From positions 868,001 to 932,000 of the forward strand of contig CP094668.1 of NCBI GenBank assembly GCA_022836915.1: 64,000 nucleotides of DNA. Direction: 5' to 3'. The stretch comes from Paenibacillus sp. OVF10 (lineage in GTDB: Bacteria; Bacillota; Bacilli; Paenibacillales; Paenibacillaceae). Below the pieces are notes generated by a model. That model ran no database searches, was not told where the DNA came from, and was given only the letters and a program-made list of their open reading frames with translations. The position numbers and the translations under genes were made by a program. Positions 46,191 through 55,841 of the stretch are shown here, in pieces. Positions within the stretch are counted from its first letter, which is position 1, and every line of letters begins with the position of its first letter.

Positions 46191-46382
46191 ATGAGAAATT
46201 ATAATTTTTTGAGTCCAATCCTGCTGGTTGTGGTGGCGCTGATTGTGAGAGGCCTGGTGACTAACCTGGGAGTGCTTTTCGGATTATCACAAGAAGTGGC
46301 GAGTAATATTGCCATGATAGCCATGATTATTGCTGCTCTGATTATGTTTAATCGAATGACGAAGGCTCGGCGTAAAAAATAG
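46191..46382 (+). CDS. Small membrane protein, unknown
   Basis: Begins MRNYNFLSPILLVVVALIVRGL and has two hydrophobic helices (residues 8-24 and 38-56) and a basic tail, MTKARRKK. The ATG at 46191 and the TTG at 46182 are both possible starts; an AGGGGTG site precedes the TTG. About 63-66 residues. It is followed directly by a terminator and stands alone. Confidence 0.65.
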   Translation: MRNYNFLSPILLVVVALIVRGLVTNLGVLFGLSQEVASNIAMIAMIIAALIMFNRMTKARRKK

Positions 46383-46419
46383 AAAAAGCTCGGATAACCA
46401 GAAGGTTATCCAAGACACG

Positions 46420-46444
46420 AAGACACCCTCCGGGTGTCTTTTTT
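46420..46444 (+). terminator. Rho-independent terminator
   Basis: AAGACACCC-tcc-GGGTGTCTT followed by T5, with another hairpin (GGATAACC/GGTTATCC) at 46392-46411 just before it. Confidence 0.9.
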
Positions 46445-46599
46445 GTATTGACGTTCTGATCCTAACGTTTTAGACTATTGCTAATAAATAATAACATTAT
46501 AAATAACAAAAATAACAAGATTCATTAGATGAAGTGATGAAATCGGTTGCGCTCTCTTTTGCCAGCCTCCCCATTCGGTCCTCAAAGGAGAATCCAATC

Positions 46600-46686
46600 A
46601 TGAAGATCATTGCCTACAAACAATATATCTTTCAGGAAGGTCAGCCTATTCGGATTGCGTTCCGAGAAGCTGACCGTCGCCCATAA
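46600..46686 (+). CDS. Possible 28-residue small protein
   Basis: ATG 46600 follows AAAGGAG at a good distance and reads MKIIAYKQYIFQEGQPIRIA to a stop at 46686; a good terminator lies at 46695-46736. A short gene with its own ribosome binding site and terminator is plausible, but it may also be the truncated start of a larger gene. No family recognised. Confidence 0.45.
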   Translation: MKIIAYKQYIFQEGQPIRIAFREADRRP

Positions 46687-46694
46687 TGATGAAG

Positions 46695-46736
46695 AAGGAC
46701 CGCAGGAGCGCTGATGAAGCGTTCAGTCGGTCCTTT
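46695..46736 (+). terminator. Rho-independent terminator
   Basis: AAGGACCG pairs with CGGTCCTT, with a second inner stem GAGCGCT/AGCGTTC, then TT. Confidence 0.75.
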
Positions 46737-46833
46737 ATGTCATGGATCAGGCTATGTGCAGTTCGAGTGATGTCTATCGATAAGGGTTAACGGTTCTGGA
46801 ATAATCTACGATGAAGTGAAGGGAGTGATCCTT

Positions 46834-47598
46834 ATGAAGAGACAGCCTGTATTGGAAGTCATTGCTGTGGATGTGGAAGATGCCAAGGCAGCTGAGGAGG
46901 GAGGGGCTGATCGGATTGAACTGGTGTCTGCGATGTCTGAAGGAGGGCTTACCCCCAGTTATGGTGTCATGAAGCAAGTGCTGTCTCAAGTCTCCATCCC
47001 AGTGTATGTCATGATCCGTCCACATAGCCGCTCGTTCCGCTATAGCGCAGATGACATCCACGGTATGACCAGGGATGTACGCGTGGCGAGGGAACTTGGA
47101 GCCGCTGGCATCGTGATCGGCGCTCTTACAGGAGCTGGTGAAGTCGACCTCATATCCTTGCAATCATGTATGGCCGAAGCACAGGGTTTGGGCGTTACGT
47201 TTCATCGGGCAATTGATGTGAGCACAAGCCTGACTGAGGCGCTCAAGGCCATTAACACATTGGGAAACGTGGAGCGTGTGCTTACATCGGGAGGGAAACA
47301 GACAGCGCCTGAAGCCATACTGGAACTGAAACAGCTCCAGGACCTGGGGCAAACCTTGAACATCGCTGTCATGGCAGGGTCGGGGGTCACCATAGAGGGA
47401 ATTCAAACGCTAGTGAGTCAGACGGGTATCACAGAGATACATATGGGATCAGGCGTACGCCGTGAAGGAAGCTTCGACCATCCCGCAGATTCGCAGCTTA
47501 TCGCTCGAGCCAAGCAGCAGTTATTGCTTGCATCACAGCCATTCATGGACAGTAGTGTACTGAGTAGCGGTCCAAGCAAGGGTGGTCCAATGATATAG
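46834..47598 (+). CDS. cutC: CutC-family protein (copper homeostasis)
   Basis: ATG 46834 after AGGGAGTG; 254 residues, intact. CutC hallmarks are LEVIAVDVEDAKAAEEGGADRIELVSAMSEGGLTPSYG, PVYVMIRPHSRSFRYS, TFHRAIDV and VLTSGGKQTA, with IHMGSGVR near the end, making a TIM barrel. It was first linked to copper tolerance, but the biochemical role is not settled. The gene lies 30 bases before the fucosidase gene and so may be cotranscribed with the glycan genes. Confidence 0.93.
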   Translation: MKRQPVLEVIAVDVEDAKAAEEGGADRIELVSAMSEGGLTPSYGVMKQVLSQVSIPVYVMIRPHSRSFRYSADDIHGMTRDVRVARELGAAGIVIGALTGAGEVDLISLQSCMAEAQGLGVTFHRAIDVSTSLTEALKAINTLGNVERVLTSGGKQTAPEAILELKQLQDLGQTLNIAVMAGSGVTIEGIQTLVSQTGITEIHMGSGVRREGSFDHPADSQLIARAKQQLLLASQPFMDSSVLSSGPSKGGPMI

Positions 47599-47628
47599 GG
47601 ATGCGCTAAATAAAAGGAGTGATACGCC

Positions 47629-49087
47629 ATGAATTATGAACTGCAACCAGCCGAATGGATTAAGTCCGCAGCACAGGTCAGCCCATCCGAACGCCAACTG
47701 AGATGGCAGGAGATGGAGTTCTACGCGTTTATTCATTTTACGGTAAATACATTTACGGATCAGGAATGGGGCACTGGGGAGGAAGACCCGTCGATTTTCA
47801 ATCCTTCTGAACTGAGCGCAGCGCAATGGGTGCAGGCGTGCAAGGCTGCGGGGATGAAGGGGCTGATTTTGACATGTAAGCATCATGATGGATTTTGTTT
47901 GTGGCCAAGTCAGTTTACAGCGCATACGGTCGCGGCTAGTCCGTGGAGGAACGGTACGGGGATTTGGTTCGGGAAGTCGCCGATGCCTGCCGTGAGGGTG
48001 GATTGAAGTTTGGCGTGTACCTGTCTCCTTGGGATCGGCATGAAGCCACTTATGGAGATTCCGAGAGGTATAACGAGTTTTTCCTCCATCAGTTGCGCGA
48101 GCTACTCACGAATTATGGCGACATCTTCTGTGTATGGTTCGATGGTGCATGTGGTGAGGGTCCGAATGGCAAAAGACAGGTCTATGACTGGGACACCTAT
48201 TATGCGCTTATTCGTGAACTTCAGCCCGAAGCTGTCATCTCGGTATGTGGCCCGGATGTACGTTGGTGTGGCAATGAAGCGGGACACACGCGTGATTCGG
48301 AATGGAGCGTTGTGCCAGCGCATATGCAGGATAATGAGAAGATTCAGGAGCAATCGCAACAGGTGGATGATGGTGAGTTTGCCACAAGGATCAATACGCA
48401 GGACAGTGATTTGGGAAGCCGAGAGGTCATTCGTTCCCAAGGTGACCAACTGATCTGGTACCCTGCCGAGGTGAATACCTCAATTCGCCCGGGATGGTTC
48501 TATCATGCCAGTGAAGATGATCAGGTCAAAACACTGGAAGAACTGCTCGCCGTCTATTACGGCGCAGTGGGGGCAATGCCACCTTTTTACTCAATCTGCC
48601 ACCTGATACGCGTGGTCTCATTCACGAAACGGATGTTGAGCGACTACAGGAATTGGGAGATTCGCTGCGCACCATTTTTCAGGAAAATTTCGCCTTGCAG
48701 GCGCTGGTAAAAGCATCGGAGACGATGGATGAACAACATGCCGTATCGGAAGTGCTGACGGAACGCCGGGAAACGTATTGGTGTCCTCACGAAGGAACGG
48801 AGCAGGCTTGGATCGAGCTGGATTTGCAGGAAGAACGATCGTTTGACCGGGTGGTGCTGATGGAACATATCCAGACAGGCCAACGGATTGAGCGTTTTAC
48901 ACTGGAGTCGCAGAGAGCAGATGGTGGTTGGGAAGAGTTTTACAAGGGGACGGTGGTGGGGTATAAGCGAATTTGCTGTTTCCCACAGGTCACATCGAGA
49001 AAGATGCGATTAACCATTCATGAATCCAGATGGTATCCTACGTTGTCCGGGTTAGGCATATATCTGAGCGAGCGGGGAGGGGGCCAA
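47629..49087 (+). CDS. Alpha-L-fucosidase, GH29, with C-terminal carbohydrate-binding domain (two frameshifts)
   Basis: ATG 47629 follows AAAGGAGTG. The GH29 barrel has WQEMEFYAFIHFTVNTFTD, LILTCKHHDGFCLWPS, FGVYLSPWDR and ICVWFDGA-type FCVWFDGACGEG, the nucleophile Asp region. The frame changes near 47955 (one G restores RNGYGDLVREVADACREGG) and at the G5 run near 48568-48572 (one G restores GGNATFLLNLPPDTRGLIHE). A domain of F5/8 type follows (WIELDLQEERSFDRVVLMEH, SRKMRLTIHES). The enzyme releases alpha-L-fucose. No signal peptide. The frame continues without a stop into the next gene. Confidence 0.85.
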
Positions 49088-50867
49088 ATGGCGTTGCTAA
49101 CGTATAAAGGTTCACAATTCATGTATGATGGCGAGCCCATTCGGATTTTGTCGGGTGCCATCCATTATTTCAGAGTGGTCCCCGAATATTGGGAGGACCG
49201 GCTACTCAAGCTGAAAGCCTGCGGTTTCAATACAGTGGAAACATATGTGCCGTGGAATGTCCATGAGCCGAAGCCGGGGCAATATCGTTTTGAGGGCATG
49301 GCTGATCTCGAACGTTTTATTCGCATTGCGGGAGATGTTGGTCTGCATGTGATTGTTCGTCCAAGTCCTTATATATGTGCCGAGTGGGAGTTTGGTGGGC
49401 TACCTTCCTGGCTGCTCGCTGATGATGATATTCGTCTACGGTGTAATGATGCAAAATTTCTGGCGAATGTGGATCGTTATTATGATGTGCTTTTGCCCAG
49501 ATTGAAACCTCTTCTTAGTACCCAAGGCGGACCGATCATCGCGATGCAGATTGAAAATGAGTACGGCAGCTTCGGGAACGACGCGAGTTACCTGCAATAT
49601 TTACGGGATGGCATGGTGGAGCGCGGTATGGATGTGTTGTTATTTACCTCGGATGGACCGACAGACCACATGCTGCAAGCGGGATCAGTGCAGGGGCATC
49701 TGGCTACAGTCAATTTTGGATCAGGGACGGAGGGAGCGTTTGCCAAACTGCGTGAATATCAGGCGGGCGAACCTTTGATGTGCATGGAGTATTGGAACGG
49801 CTGGTTCGACCACTGGGGTGAGTCGCATCATACCCGAGAAGCCGCAGATGTGGCTGTTGTGTTTGAGGAGATGCTTCGAGCAGGAGCTTCGGTTAACTTT
49901 TATATGTTCCACGGTGGAACAAATTTTGGATTTTACAATGGGGCGAACTGTCAGCAGAAGGATCAATACGAACCCACAATTACAAGTTACGACTACGATT
50001 CACTGCTCAGCGAATCCGGGAGCCGACAGCGAAGTTCCATGCGGTGAGGGACCTTATTTCTCGGTATAGCGATGAAGATCTGGGTGAGCTTGTGTTGCCA
50101 AAATCGAAGGGGACTATCGCCTATGGGCGAGTGGAGTTGAACCAGCAGGCGCCATTACTGGCGCAGTTGGACCGGATATCAGCCCCGGTGCAGCGTACGA
50201 ATCCAGAACCGATGGAGAAGCTGGGTCAAGATTATGGATTTATTTGTTATCAAACCCGAATTTCCGGGCCAAGGGAGCGACAGGAACTGGTGGTTCAGGA
50301 GGTTTGTGACCGTGCGCTTGTGTTTGTGGATGGGCAATTTCAGGGCGTGCTCGAACGAGGGAATACGGAATTATCGGTTTCCTTTGCAGTGCCGCCAGAG
50401 GGCGCAGAACTATTGATCCTTGTTGAAAATATGGGGCGAATCAACTATGGCCCGTACCTGAAAGATCCGAAGGGGATTACGGAGGGGTGCGACATGGCTT
50501 TCAATTTTTATATGATTGGACGATTCATTGTCTGCCATTAACTGATCTGTCCGGGTTACAATTCAGCGATGTGATTAGCGAAGCAATTAACGAAACAATT
50601 AATGAAGTACAGGGACCAGCCTTTTATAGGGGAAATCTTCAGATCACGGATGTAAGAGATACTTTTCTGCGACTGGATAACTGGACCAAGGGAGTTGTAT
50701 TTGTAAACGGATTCAATCTGGGACGCTACTGGAATAAAGGACCGCAAAAAACGTTGTATGTGCCTGCCCCGCTTCTTCGTGAAGGTGAGAATGAAATCAT
50801 GGTATTCGAGCTTCATCAGACGGCTGAACTGGCCGTAACGTTTGTGGATACACCGGATTTGGGCTAG
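49088..50867 (+). CDS. Beta-galactosidase, GH35 (two frameshifts)
   Basis: ATG 49088 follows GGGAGGGGG. GH35 motifs are FMYDGEPIRILSGAIHYFR, GFNTVETYVPWNVHEP, RPSPYICAEWEFGGLPSWL, the acid/base Glu in MQIENEYGSFG and the nucleophile Glu in MCMEYWNGWFDHWG, and FHGGTNFGFYNGA. One G added near 50015 restores GEPTAKFHAVRDL, and one G added in the GGGG near 50487 restores RHGFQFLYDWTIHCLPL. The jelly-roll C-terminus ends VFELHQTAELAVTFVDTPDLG. About 593 residues after repair. It removes terminal beta-galactose, complementing the fucosidase upstream. Cytoplasmic. Confidence 0.88.
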
Positions 50868-50952
50868 GAAAAGGAAAATAGTAGAGCCAAACGATTATTG
50901 ATAATTGTCGTGTCCGCCAGAAAAAGGTATACGTTGGGTATGGACATCGACT

Positions 50953-51114
50953 AGGGCGTGTCTGAAAACTCCGAAGGACGCAGATTTTCCCGAATTTTCG
51001 TTCCAAGCAAGGAGATTTTCCGCAGGCGTGCCGGGGCACGTCAAGGGAAAGTGACGCAGCAGGGGGCGAAAAGGCGGTAAAAGATGCACTTCAGTGAGTT
51101 TTGAGACACGTCCT
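50953..51114. repeat. MITE-like element, 162 bases
   Basis: Imperfect terminal inverted repeats, AGGGCGTGTCTGAAAACTC on the left and GAGTTTTGAGACACGTCCT on the right, with TA at both ends as a possible target duplication. There is no open frame. The ends resemble those of IS1182/IS5-type elements, of which a transposase remnant lies at 17737 (inference). Confidence 0.75.
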
Positions 51115-51134
51115 ACAGGAGAGGATGAGGGAAA

Positions 51135-52001
51135 ATGAAAGTTGGACTCAGCACTTACAGTCTGCAACAAGCATTGGATCGTAAAGAATTAACCGTGCCC
51201 GATGCCATTCGCTGGATTGCCGATCAGGGCGGGGAACATGTGGAGATTGTCCCGATGGGATTCAGTCTGATCGATAATCCGGAGTTGATTGATGAGATTA
51301 AAGCTGTGGCAAAAGAGGTAGGAATCGATATTTCCAATTATGCCATCGGTGCTAACTTTGCTGTGCAGGAGGACGCCGAAGCGTTGGAGCAAGAGATCCA
51401 GAATGTGATGCGACATGTGGATGTGGCTGCAGCGCTCGGCGTGAAGTTGATGCGTCATGACGTGGCTTTTCGCCCTGCACCAGAAGGAACCGTAGCACAG
51501 TTCGAGATCGACCTACCGGAACTGGTGAAAGCCTGTCAGCGGATAGCCGATTATGCAGCAGGTTTTGGAATCACAACAAGCGTCGAGAACCATGGGTACT
51601 ATGTGCAGTCGAGTGAGCGAATTCAGCGTTTGTTACACGAAACAGCGCGGAGCAATTTCAAGACCACACTGGATGTGGGCAATTTCCTCTGCGTGGATGA
51701 AGATCCGGTGAGTGCCGTAAAAAATAATATTCCGTACGCGTCGATTGTGCACGCCAAAGACTTCTACTGGAGACCTTCGTACCGAAATCCCGGTGAAGGC
51801 TGGTTCCAAACCTCGCATGGCAATTACCTGCGGGGTTCCATCGTGGGCCATGGCGATATCGACATGCCTGAGGTGTTCCGTGTGTTGAAACAATCCGGGT
51901 ATGACGGATATATCTCGGTAGAATTTGAAGGCATGGAAGATTGTAAAACCGCCTCACGCATTGCCATGGATAACGTCCGCCGCCTATGGGAAGAGGCATA
52001 G
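51135..52001 (+). CDS. Sugar phosphate isomerase/epimerase (AP endonuclease 2-type TIM barrel)
   Basis: ATG 51135 after GATGAGGG; 288 residues, intact. It begins MKVGLSTYSLQQAL and has the metal-site strands TTSVENHGYY (Glu), KTTLDVGNFLC (Asp), SIVHAKDFYWRP (His), and ISVEFEGMED (Glu) in the order of the xylose isomerase-like barrel. It interconverts a ketose and aldose or epimerises a sugar; the substrate is unknown. It forms a pair with the dehydrogenase that follows, which is common in inositol and glycoside breakdown. Confidence 0.9.
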   Translation: MKVGLSTYSLQQALDRKELTVPDAIRWIADQGGEHVEIVPMGFSLIDNPELIDEIKAVAKEVGIDISNYAIGANFAVQEDAEALEQEIQNVMRHVDVAAALGVKLMRHDVAFRPAPEGTVAQFEIDLPELVKACQRIADYAAGFGITTSVENHGYYVQSSERIQRLLHETARSNFKTTLDVGNFLCVDEDPVSAVKNNIPYASIVHAKDFYWRPSYRNPGEGWFQTSHGNYLRGSIVGHGDIDMPEVFRVLKQSGYDGYISVEFEGMEDCKTASRIAMDNVRRLWEEA

Positions 52002-52057
52002 GGCTGCGTACTTGTTTTAAATGAAATATGACTTGTTACGTATGGTTCAAACAGAAA

Positions 52058-52203
52058 GTTAGTTCAGTCAGGAAAAGTAGTGGAGGGGGCGAAATCGATT
52101 CTGAAGAAACGAAGTGTTCGCCTTTATCACCGGATTTCCCCTTTGCAATAAGGGGATTAAAGAAATCTGGGGATAAGAGCGATTGGAAGAACGATTCGCA
52201 ACC
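52058..52203. repeat. Palindromic repeat family A, copy 3 (diverged)
   Basis: Contains GTTCGCC, the arms CCGGATTTCCCC and AATCTGGGGATAAGAGCGAT, and AACGATTCG. It has lost clear terminal inverted repeats. It lies in the 255-base gap before the dehydrogenase gene, 38 bases upstream of its ribosome binding site. Confidence 0.7.
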
Positions 52204-52255
52204 GGAACGTCTACCGCTGGACGTCAATTATTTTATTTATGGAGGAATCAGCACT

Positions 52256-53314
52256 ATGTCCAAATTGAAAGTCGCCGTCATCGGTGCCGGATCAATATCC
52301 GATTGCCATTTGCAAGCCTATGCCAGTAACCCTGACGTTGAAATATACGCCATCTGCGACCTGAATGCAGAACGTGCCGCAGAAGTTGCGAAGCAATATA
52401 ATGCACCTCATGTGTTTACCGATTACAAAGAATTGCTCGCACTGCCCGAGATTCATTCCGTCAGCATCTGCACATGGAACGACTCCCATGCGGAGATTAG
52501 TATTGCTGCCCTGGACGCGGGCAAAAACGTGCTGTGTGAGAAACCACTCTGCCAAACGGTGGAGGATGCCCTCGAAGTAGAAAAAGCGGTCCATCGCAGC
52601 GGAAAGTTGCTACAAGTTGGTTTTGTTCGCCGCTATAGCGACAATGCACAAATTCTGAAGAAGTTCATCGACGAGGGTGAGCTGGGCGAGATCTATTATG
52701 CCAAAGCCTCCAGTCTGCGTCGTCTGGGCAATCCGGGTGGCTGGTTCTCGGATATCAAACGTTCCGGCGGCGGCCCGCTGATTGATATCGGGGTGCATGT
52801 GATCGACATTTGCTGGTATCTGATGGGCAGACCGAAGGTGAAATCCGTCTCCGCTAACGTATCCAACCGATTGGGGAACCGCTCGAACATTAACAATCTG
52901 TCGTTCTACAAAGCAGCGGACTATGACGCGGAGCAAAACACCGTAGAGGATATGGCAAATGCCCTGATTCGTTTCGAGAACGGCGCGAGCCTGCTCGTGG
53001 ATGTCAGTTTCACGCTCCATGCCAAAGCGGATGAGACTTCGGTCAAACTATATGGCGACAAAGGCGGTGCCGAGCTGGAGCCGGAAATTTCGATCATCGG
53101 CGAGAAATTCAACACCATTTTGAACATGACCCCACAGGTAGATTTCAAATCATTCGACTTTATGGGTTCATTCCGCAATGAAATCAACCATTTTATCGAT
53201 AGTACACAGGGCCGCAAAGAAACACTTAGTCCCGTCGAGGACGGCGTCGAAGTGATGAAAATGCTCTGTGCCATCTACGAATCAGCCCGTCAGGGTCGCG
53301 AAATCACGCTGTAA
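52256..53314 (+). CDS. Gfo/Idh/MocA-family sugar dehydrogenase
   Basis: ATG 52256 after GGAGGAA; 352 residues, intact. The N-terminal Rossmann fold is KVAVIGAGSISDCHLQAY and the family lysine motif is VLCEKPLCQT. The C-terminal domain includes GELGEIYYAKASSLRR, GGGPLIDIGVHVIDICWYLMG with the catalytic Asp and His, and a substrate sheet. It oxidises or reduces a sugar with NAD(P). A long in-frame extension upstream lies over the repeat and has no initiation signals, so I do not include it. Confidence 0.93.
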   Translation: MSKLKVAVIGAGSISDCHLQAYASNPDVEIYAICDLNAERAAEVAKQYNAPHVFTDYKELLALPEIHSVSICTWNDSHAEISIAALDAGKNVLCEKPLCQTVEDALEVEKAVHRSGKLLQVGFVRRYSDNAQILKKFIDEGELGEIYYAKASSLRRLGNPGGWFSDIKRSGGGPLIDIGVHVIDICWYLMGRPKVKSVSANVSNRLGNRSNINNLSFYKAADYDAEQNTVEDMANALIRFENGASLLVDVSFTLHAKADETSVKLYGDKGGAELEPEISIIGEKFNTILNMTPQVDFKSFDFMGSFRNEINHFIDSTQGRKETLSPVEDGVEVMKMLCAIYESARQGREITL

Positions 53315-53483
53315 AGGGGCTTTGCAATACGGAGATGCTCCAAGTTGATAATTTACTACTCCCGTGGCATTGAACGTTATGAGCAATTCGCTCCTTTTCA
53401 ATGAAAAGCTCCACTCCGGGCGGGATTTGGGGTCGTCTTCTTGGCCCGCGGTTGGAGCAGAGTAGGGAGCGAACTAACGAATC

Positions 53484-53659
53484 TGAGGCGTCTTATTTAA
53501 GGCTCTGAAGCACCAGTAGAAATCTAAGAAACCTGAGACACGTTACATGAGAATAAACAGCAGTTTACAGCGTTTTTACCACCTAATTTCGGGAAATAGC
53601 GTGTCTGATGTTCCTTACAATTTAAAAAGAGGACCAAAAGGCTAAATAAGACGCCCTGA
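53484..53659. repeat. Inverted-repeat element with AGGCGTCTTATTTA ends
   Basis: Left end TGAGGCGTCTTATTTAAGGC, right end GGCTAAATAAGACGCCCTGA, forming 18-20 base imperfect terminal inverted repeats around a non-coding interior. Distinct from family A and from the element at 50953. Confidence 0.75.
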
Positions 53660-53794
53660 GTTCCTTAAAAAACTTTACCCATTCGCCAGGATCAGCAGCT
53701 GGATTTCCCTATAGAAACGAGGGAAATAAGGGATTCATATTAATTGAAGATGGCACCGCACTCAAAATACAAAGTTACTACGCCCCTTAATAGT

Positions 53795-53873
53795 TAAACC
53801 TACCGTTCACGCCAAAACGGAGGGTGCAAAATCAATCCGAAGCAGCGAAGCTAAAGCTTCGGAAGATCCTACC
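53795..53873. repeat. Family A repeat, 5' fragment
   Basis: CCAAAACGGAGGGTGCAAAATC and CCGAAGCAGCGAAG match the left part of the family A copies; the hairpin part is absent. Confidence 0.5.
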
Positions 53874-53907
53874 ACGCTAACAGTGACAGGGCTTACTATG
53901 TCCTTCT

Positions 53908-54070
53908 TAGTTGAACTAAACGTTACACGATAACGGAGAGGGCAGAGAAATCTGAAGAAGCAAAGCGCTCGCCTTTATCCCCGGATTTTCCCTTTAGGGA
54001 AATAATCAAAAAATCTGGGGATAACAGCGATCGGAAGATTATTCTGACCGCGCAGTGGCCGAGTGTAAAG
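53908..54070. repeat. Palindromic repeat family A, copy 4
   Basis: Left end TTGAACTAAACGTTACAC, then CGGAGAGGGCAGAGAAA, the hairpin ATCCCCGGATTTTCCC / AAAATCTGGGGATAACAGCGAT, ATTATTCTG, and right end GAGTGTAAAG. It ends 48 bases before the start of the second fucosidase gene. Confidence 0.8.
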
Positions 54071-54117
54071 CAATGTGTTCAGCGTATGACATCTAATCCA
54101 TAGGGAGATGAAACAGG

Positions 54118-55529
54118 ATGAGCGAAACCAAAGAAACCGTACTGGAGCAGGAAGAGCAGATTGTCGAAGCCGGCGTGCACAATTTTAGCAAAGAGGAAGA
54201 GTGGATCAAACCGGAGGACCCGCTGCTGAATGAGCGGTTGGAGTGGTTCAAAGACCAGAAGCTGGGGCTGATGATGCACTGGGGGCCGTATTCCCAGCTT
54301 GGCCTCGTGGAGTCCTGGGCGCTGAGCGACGAAGATGGCGATTGGTCGCGCGATGACATCGACTGGACGGATGACATGGAAGATTTCAAGCGGGAATATT
54401 TTGATCTGAACAAAACTTTCAATCCGATTCGCTTCCAGCCCGAGGAATGGGCACAGATGGCGGCAGATAACGGGTTCAAATACTTCCTGTTCACCACCAA
54501 ACACCATGACGGTTTCTGCATGTGGGATACCAAGACGACGGATTACCGGATTACGGGTAAGGACACGCCTTTTCATACCCATAAGTATGCGGACATCTGT
54601 CGATCACTATTTGACGCTTTTCGGGCCAAAGGACTCGGCATCTCAGCGTATTTCTCCAAAGCGGACTGGCATACTCCGTATTACTGGGCACCGGGCATGG
54701 AGCGTGGACGTCATATGTGGCGCGGGCCTTCGTATGATCCCCATAAATATCCGTGGCTGTGGGAGAAATTCGTGGAGTTCACGCATGAGCAGATCATGGA
54801 ACTGCTGACGAATTACGGGCGAATCGAATGTCTGTGGCTGGATGCTGGATGGGTGCGCGAAGGTCGCCATGGTCAGGATATCAGGCTGGGAGAAGTCGTG
54901 GAACGGGCGCGTCAGACCACACAACCTTGGCTCCTGTCTGCAGATCGCACCGTCGGTGGACCGTATGAGAATATCGTTACCCCCGAGCAGACCATACCGG
55001 AACATCCGATGAACATTCCATGGGAAAGCTGTATTACCGTGGGCAACTCCTTTGCTTTTGGTTTCGATGATCAGTATAAAACGGGAAGACAGCTGGCACA
55101 TATTCTGCTCGAAGTCGTGTCCAAGGGTGGTAACCTGGCGCTGAATGTAGGACCGCAACCCGATGGGCGTCTGCCAAAGGGGCAATTCGAGGCATCAAGG
55201 GCCTCGGTGAATGGTTAGGTACTCATGGAGAAGGCGTCTATGGAACCCGGATCTGCGGGCCATATTTTACGAAAGATTGGGCTTTCACACAGAAAGAAGA
55301 GATCAACACCGTATATGCCTTCCGTATATACCGAAATGAGAATGAGACCGTACAACCACAGTTGGTCATTCCTTATCTGGAAAAGGTAGAGCGGATCGAA
55401 CTCATCGGTAGCGATGACGTACTTTCGTATCAGCATACGGAAGTCGGACTTCTCGTGGAACTGCCACAATCCGCTACAACCATTGAAGCGCCGATCACAC
55501 ATACGTTCAGGCTGGTCACAAGCGCATAG
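54118..55529 (+). CDS. Alpha-L-fucosidase, GH29 (one frameshift)
   Basis: ATG 54118 follows AGGGAGATG. The barrel shows WFKDQKLGLMMHWGPYSQLG, FLFTTKHHDGFCMWD, ISAYFSKADWHT and the nucleophile region IECLWLDAGWV, and later SKGGNLALNVGPQPDGRLP. The frame closes at 55216, but adding one A near 55191 restores EAIKGLGEWLGTHGEGVYGTR and continues through a C-terminal beta domain (IYRNENETVQPQLVIPYL) to the stop at 55529, about 470 residues. No signal peptide. It is the second GH29 in the window and only distantly alike the one at 47629. Confidence 0.88.
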
Positions 55530-55540
55530 AATGCCATGTC

Positions 55541-55578
55541 AATTCCGGGGAGATATAACCACCTCCGGGATTTTTTTA
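55541..55578 (+). terminator. Rho-independent terminator
   Basis: AATTCCGGGGAG and CTCCGGGATT form an imperfect stem with G-U pairs, followed by seven T residues. Confidence 0.7.
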
Positions 55579-55712
55579 TTCATACATAAGGGACACAATT
55601 CCCAATAGAAATGGCTCGCAATTGCTTGTCATACAAGGGTTTGTGGAATAAAGAGAAGTCGGAGAAAATTGCAAATTGATAAAAGTTTACCGTGCGATGT
55701 ACTATCAAATCA

Positions 55713-55726
55713 AGAAAGCGCTACCT
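55713..55726 (+). promoter_or_regulatory. cre-like site before the importer operon
   Basis: AGAAAGCGCTACCT keeps the AAAGCGCT core of cre boxes and departs at the outer positions. It lies about 115 bases before the first permease gene. In the 260 bases between the terminator and the permease no gene is seen. Confidence 0.4.
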
Positions 55727-55841
55727 GATATGAATGTTTACATCATCTTTGTTGAACAAGGAACTAGGAACAGAAAAAGGATGTTTAAGGGATGTAAATG
55801 TAATGTATTATTACACTTGAGGTGTAGAAGGAGTGACGCAA

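Larger units (their letters stand above)
53315..54117. other. Repeat-rich intergenic region
   Basis: No gene is supported in these 800 bases. It holds a 176-base inverted-repeat element (53484-53659), a partial family A repeat (about 53795-53873) and a fuller copy (53908-54070). Codon-like order is lacking in all frames. Confidence 0.7.
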
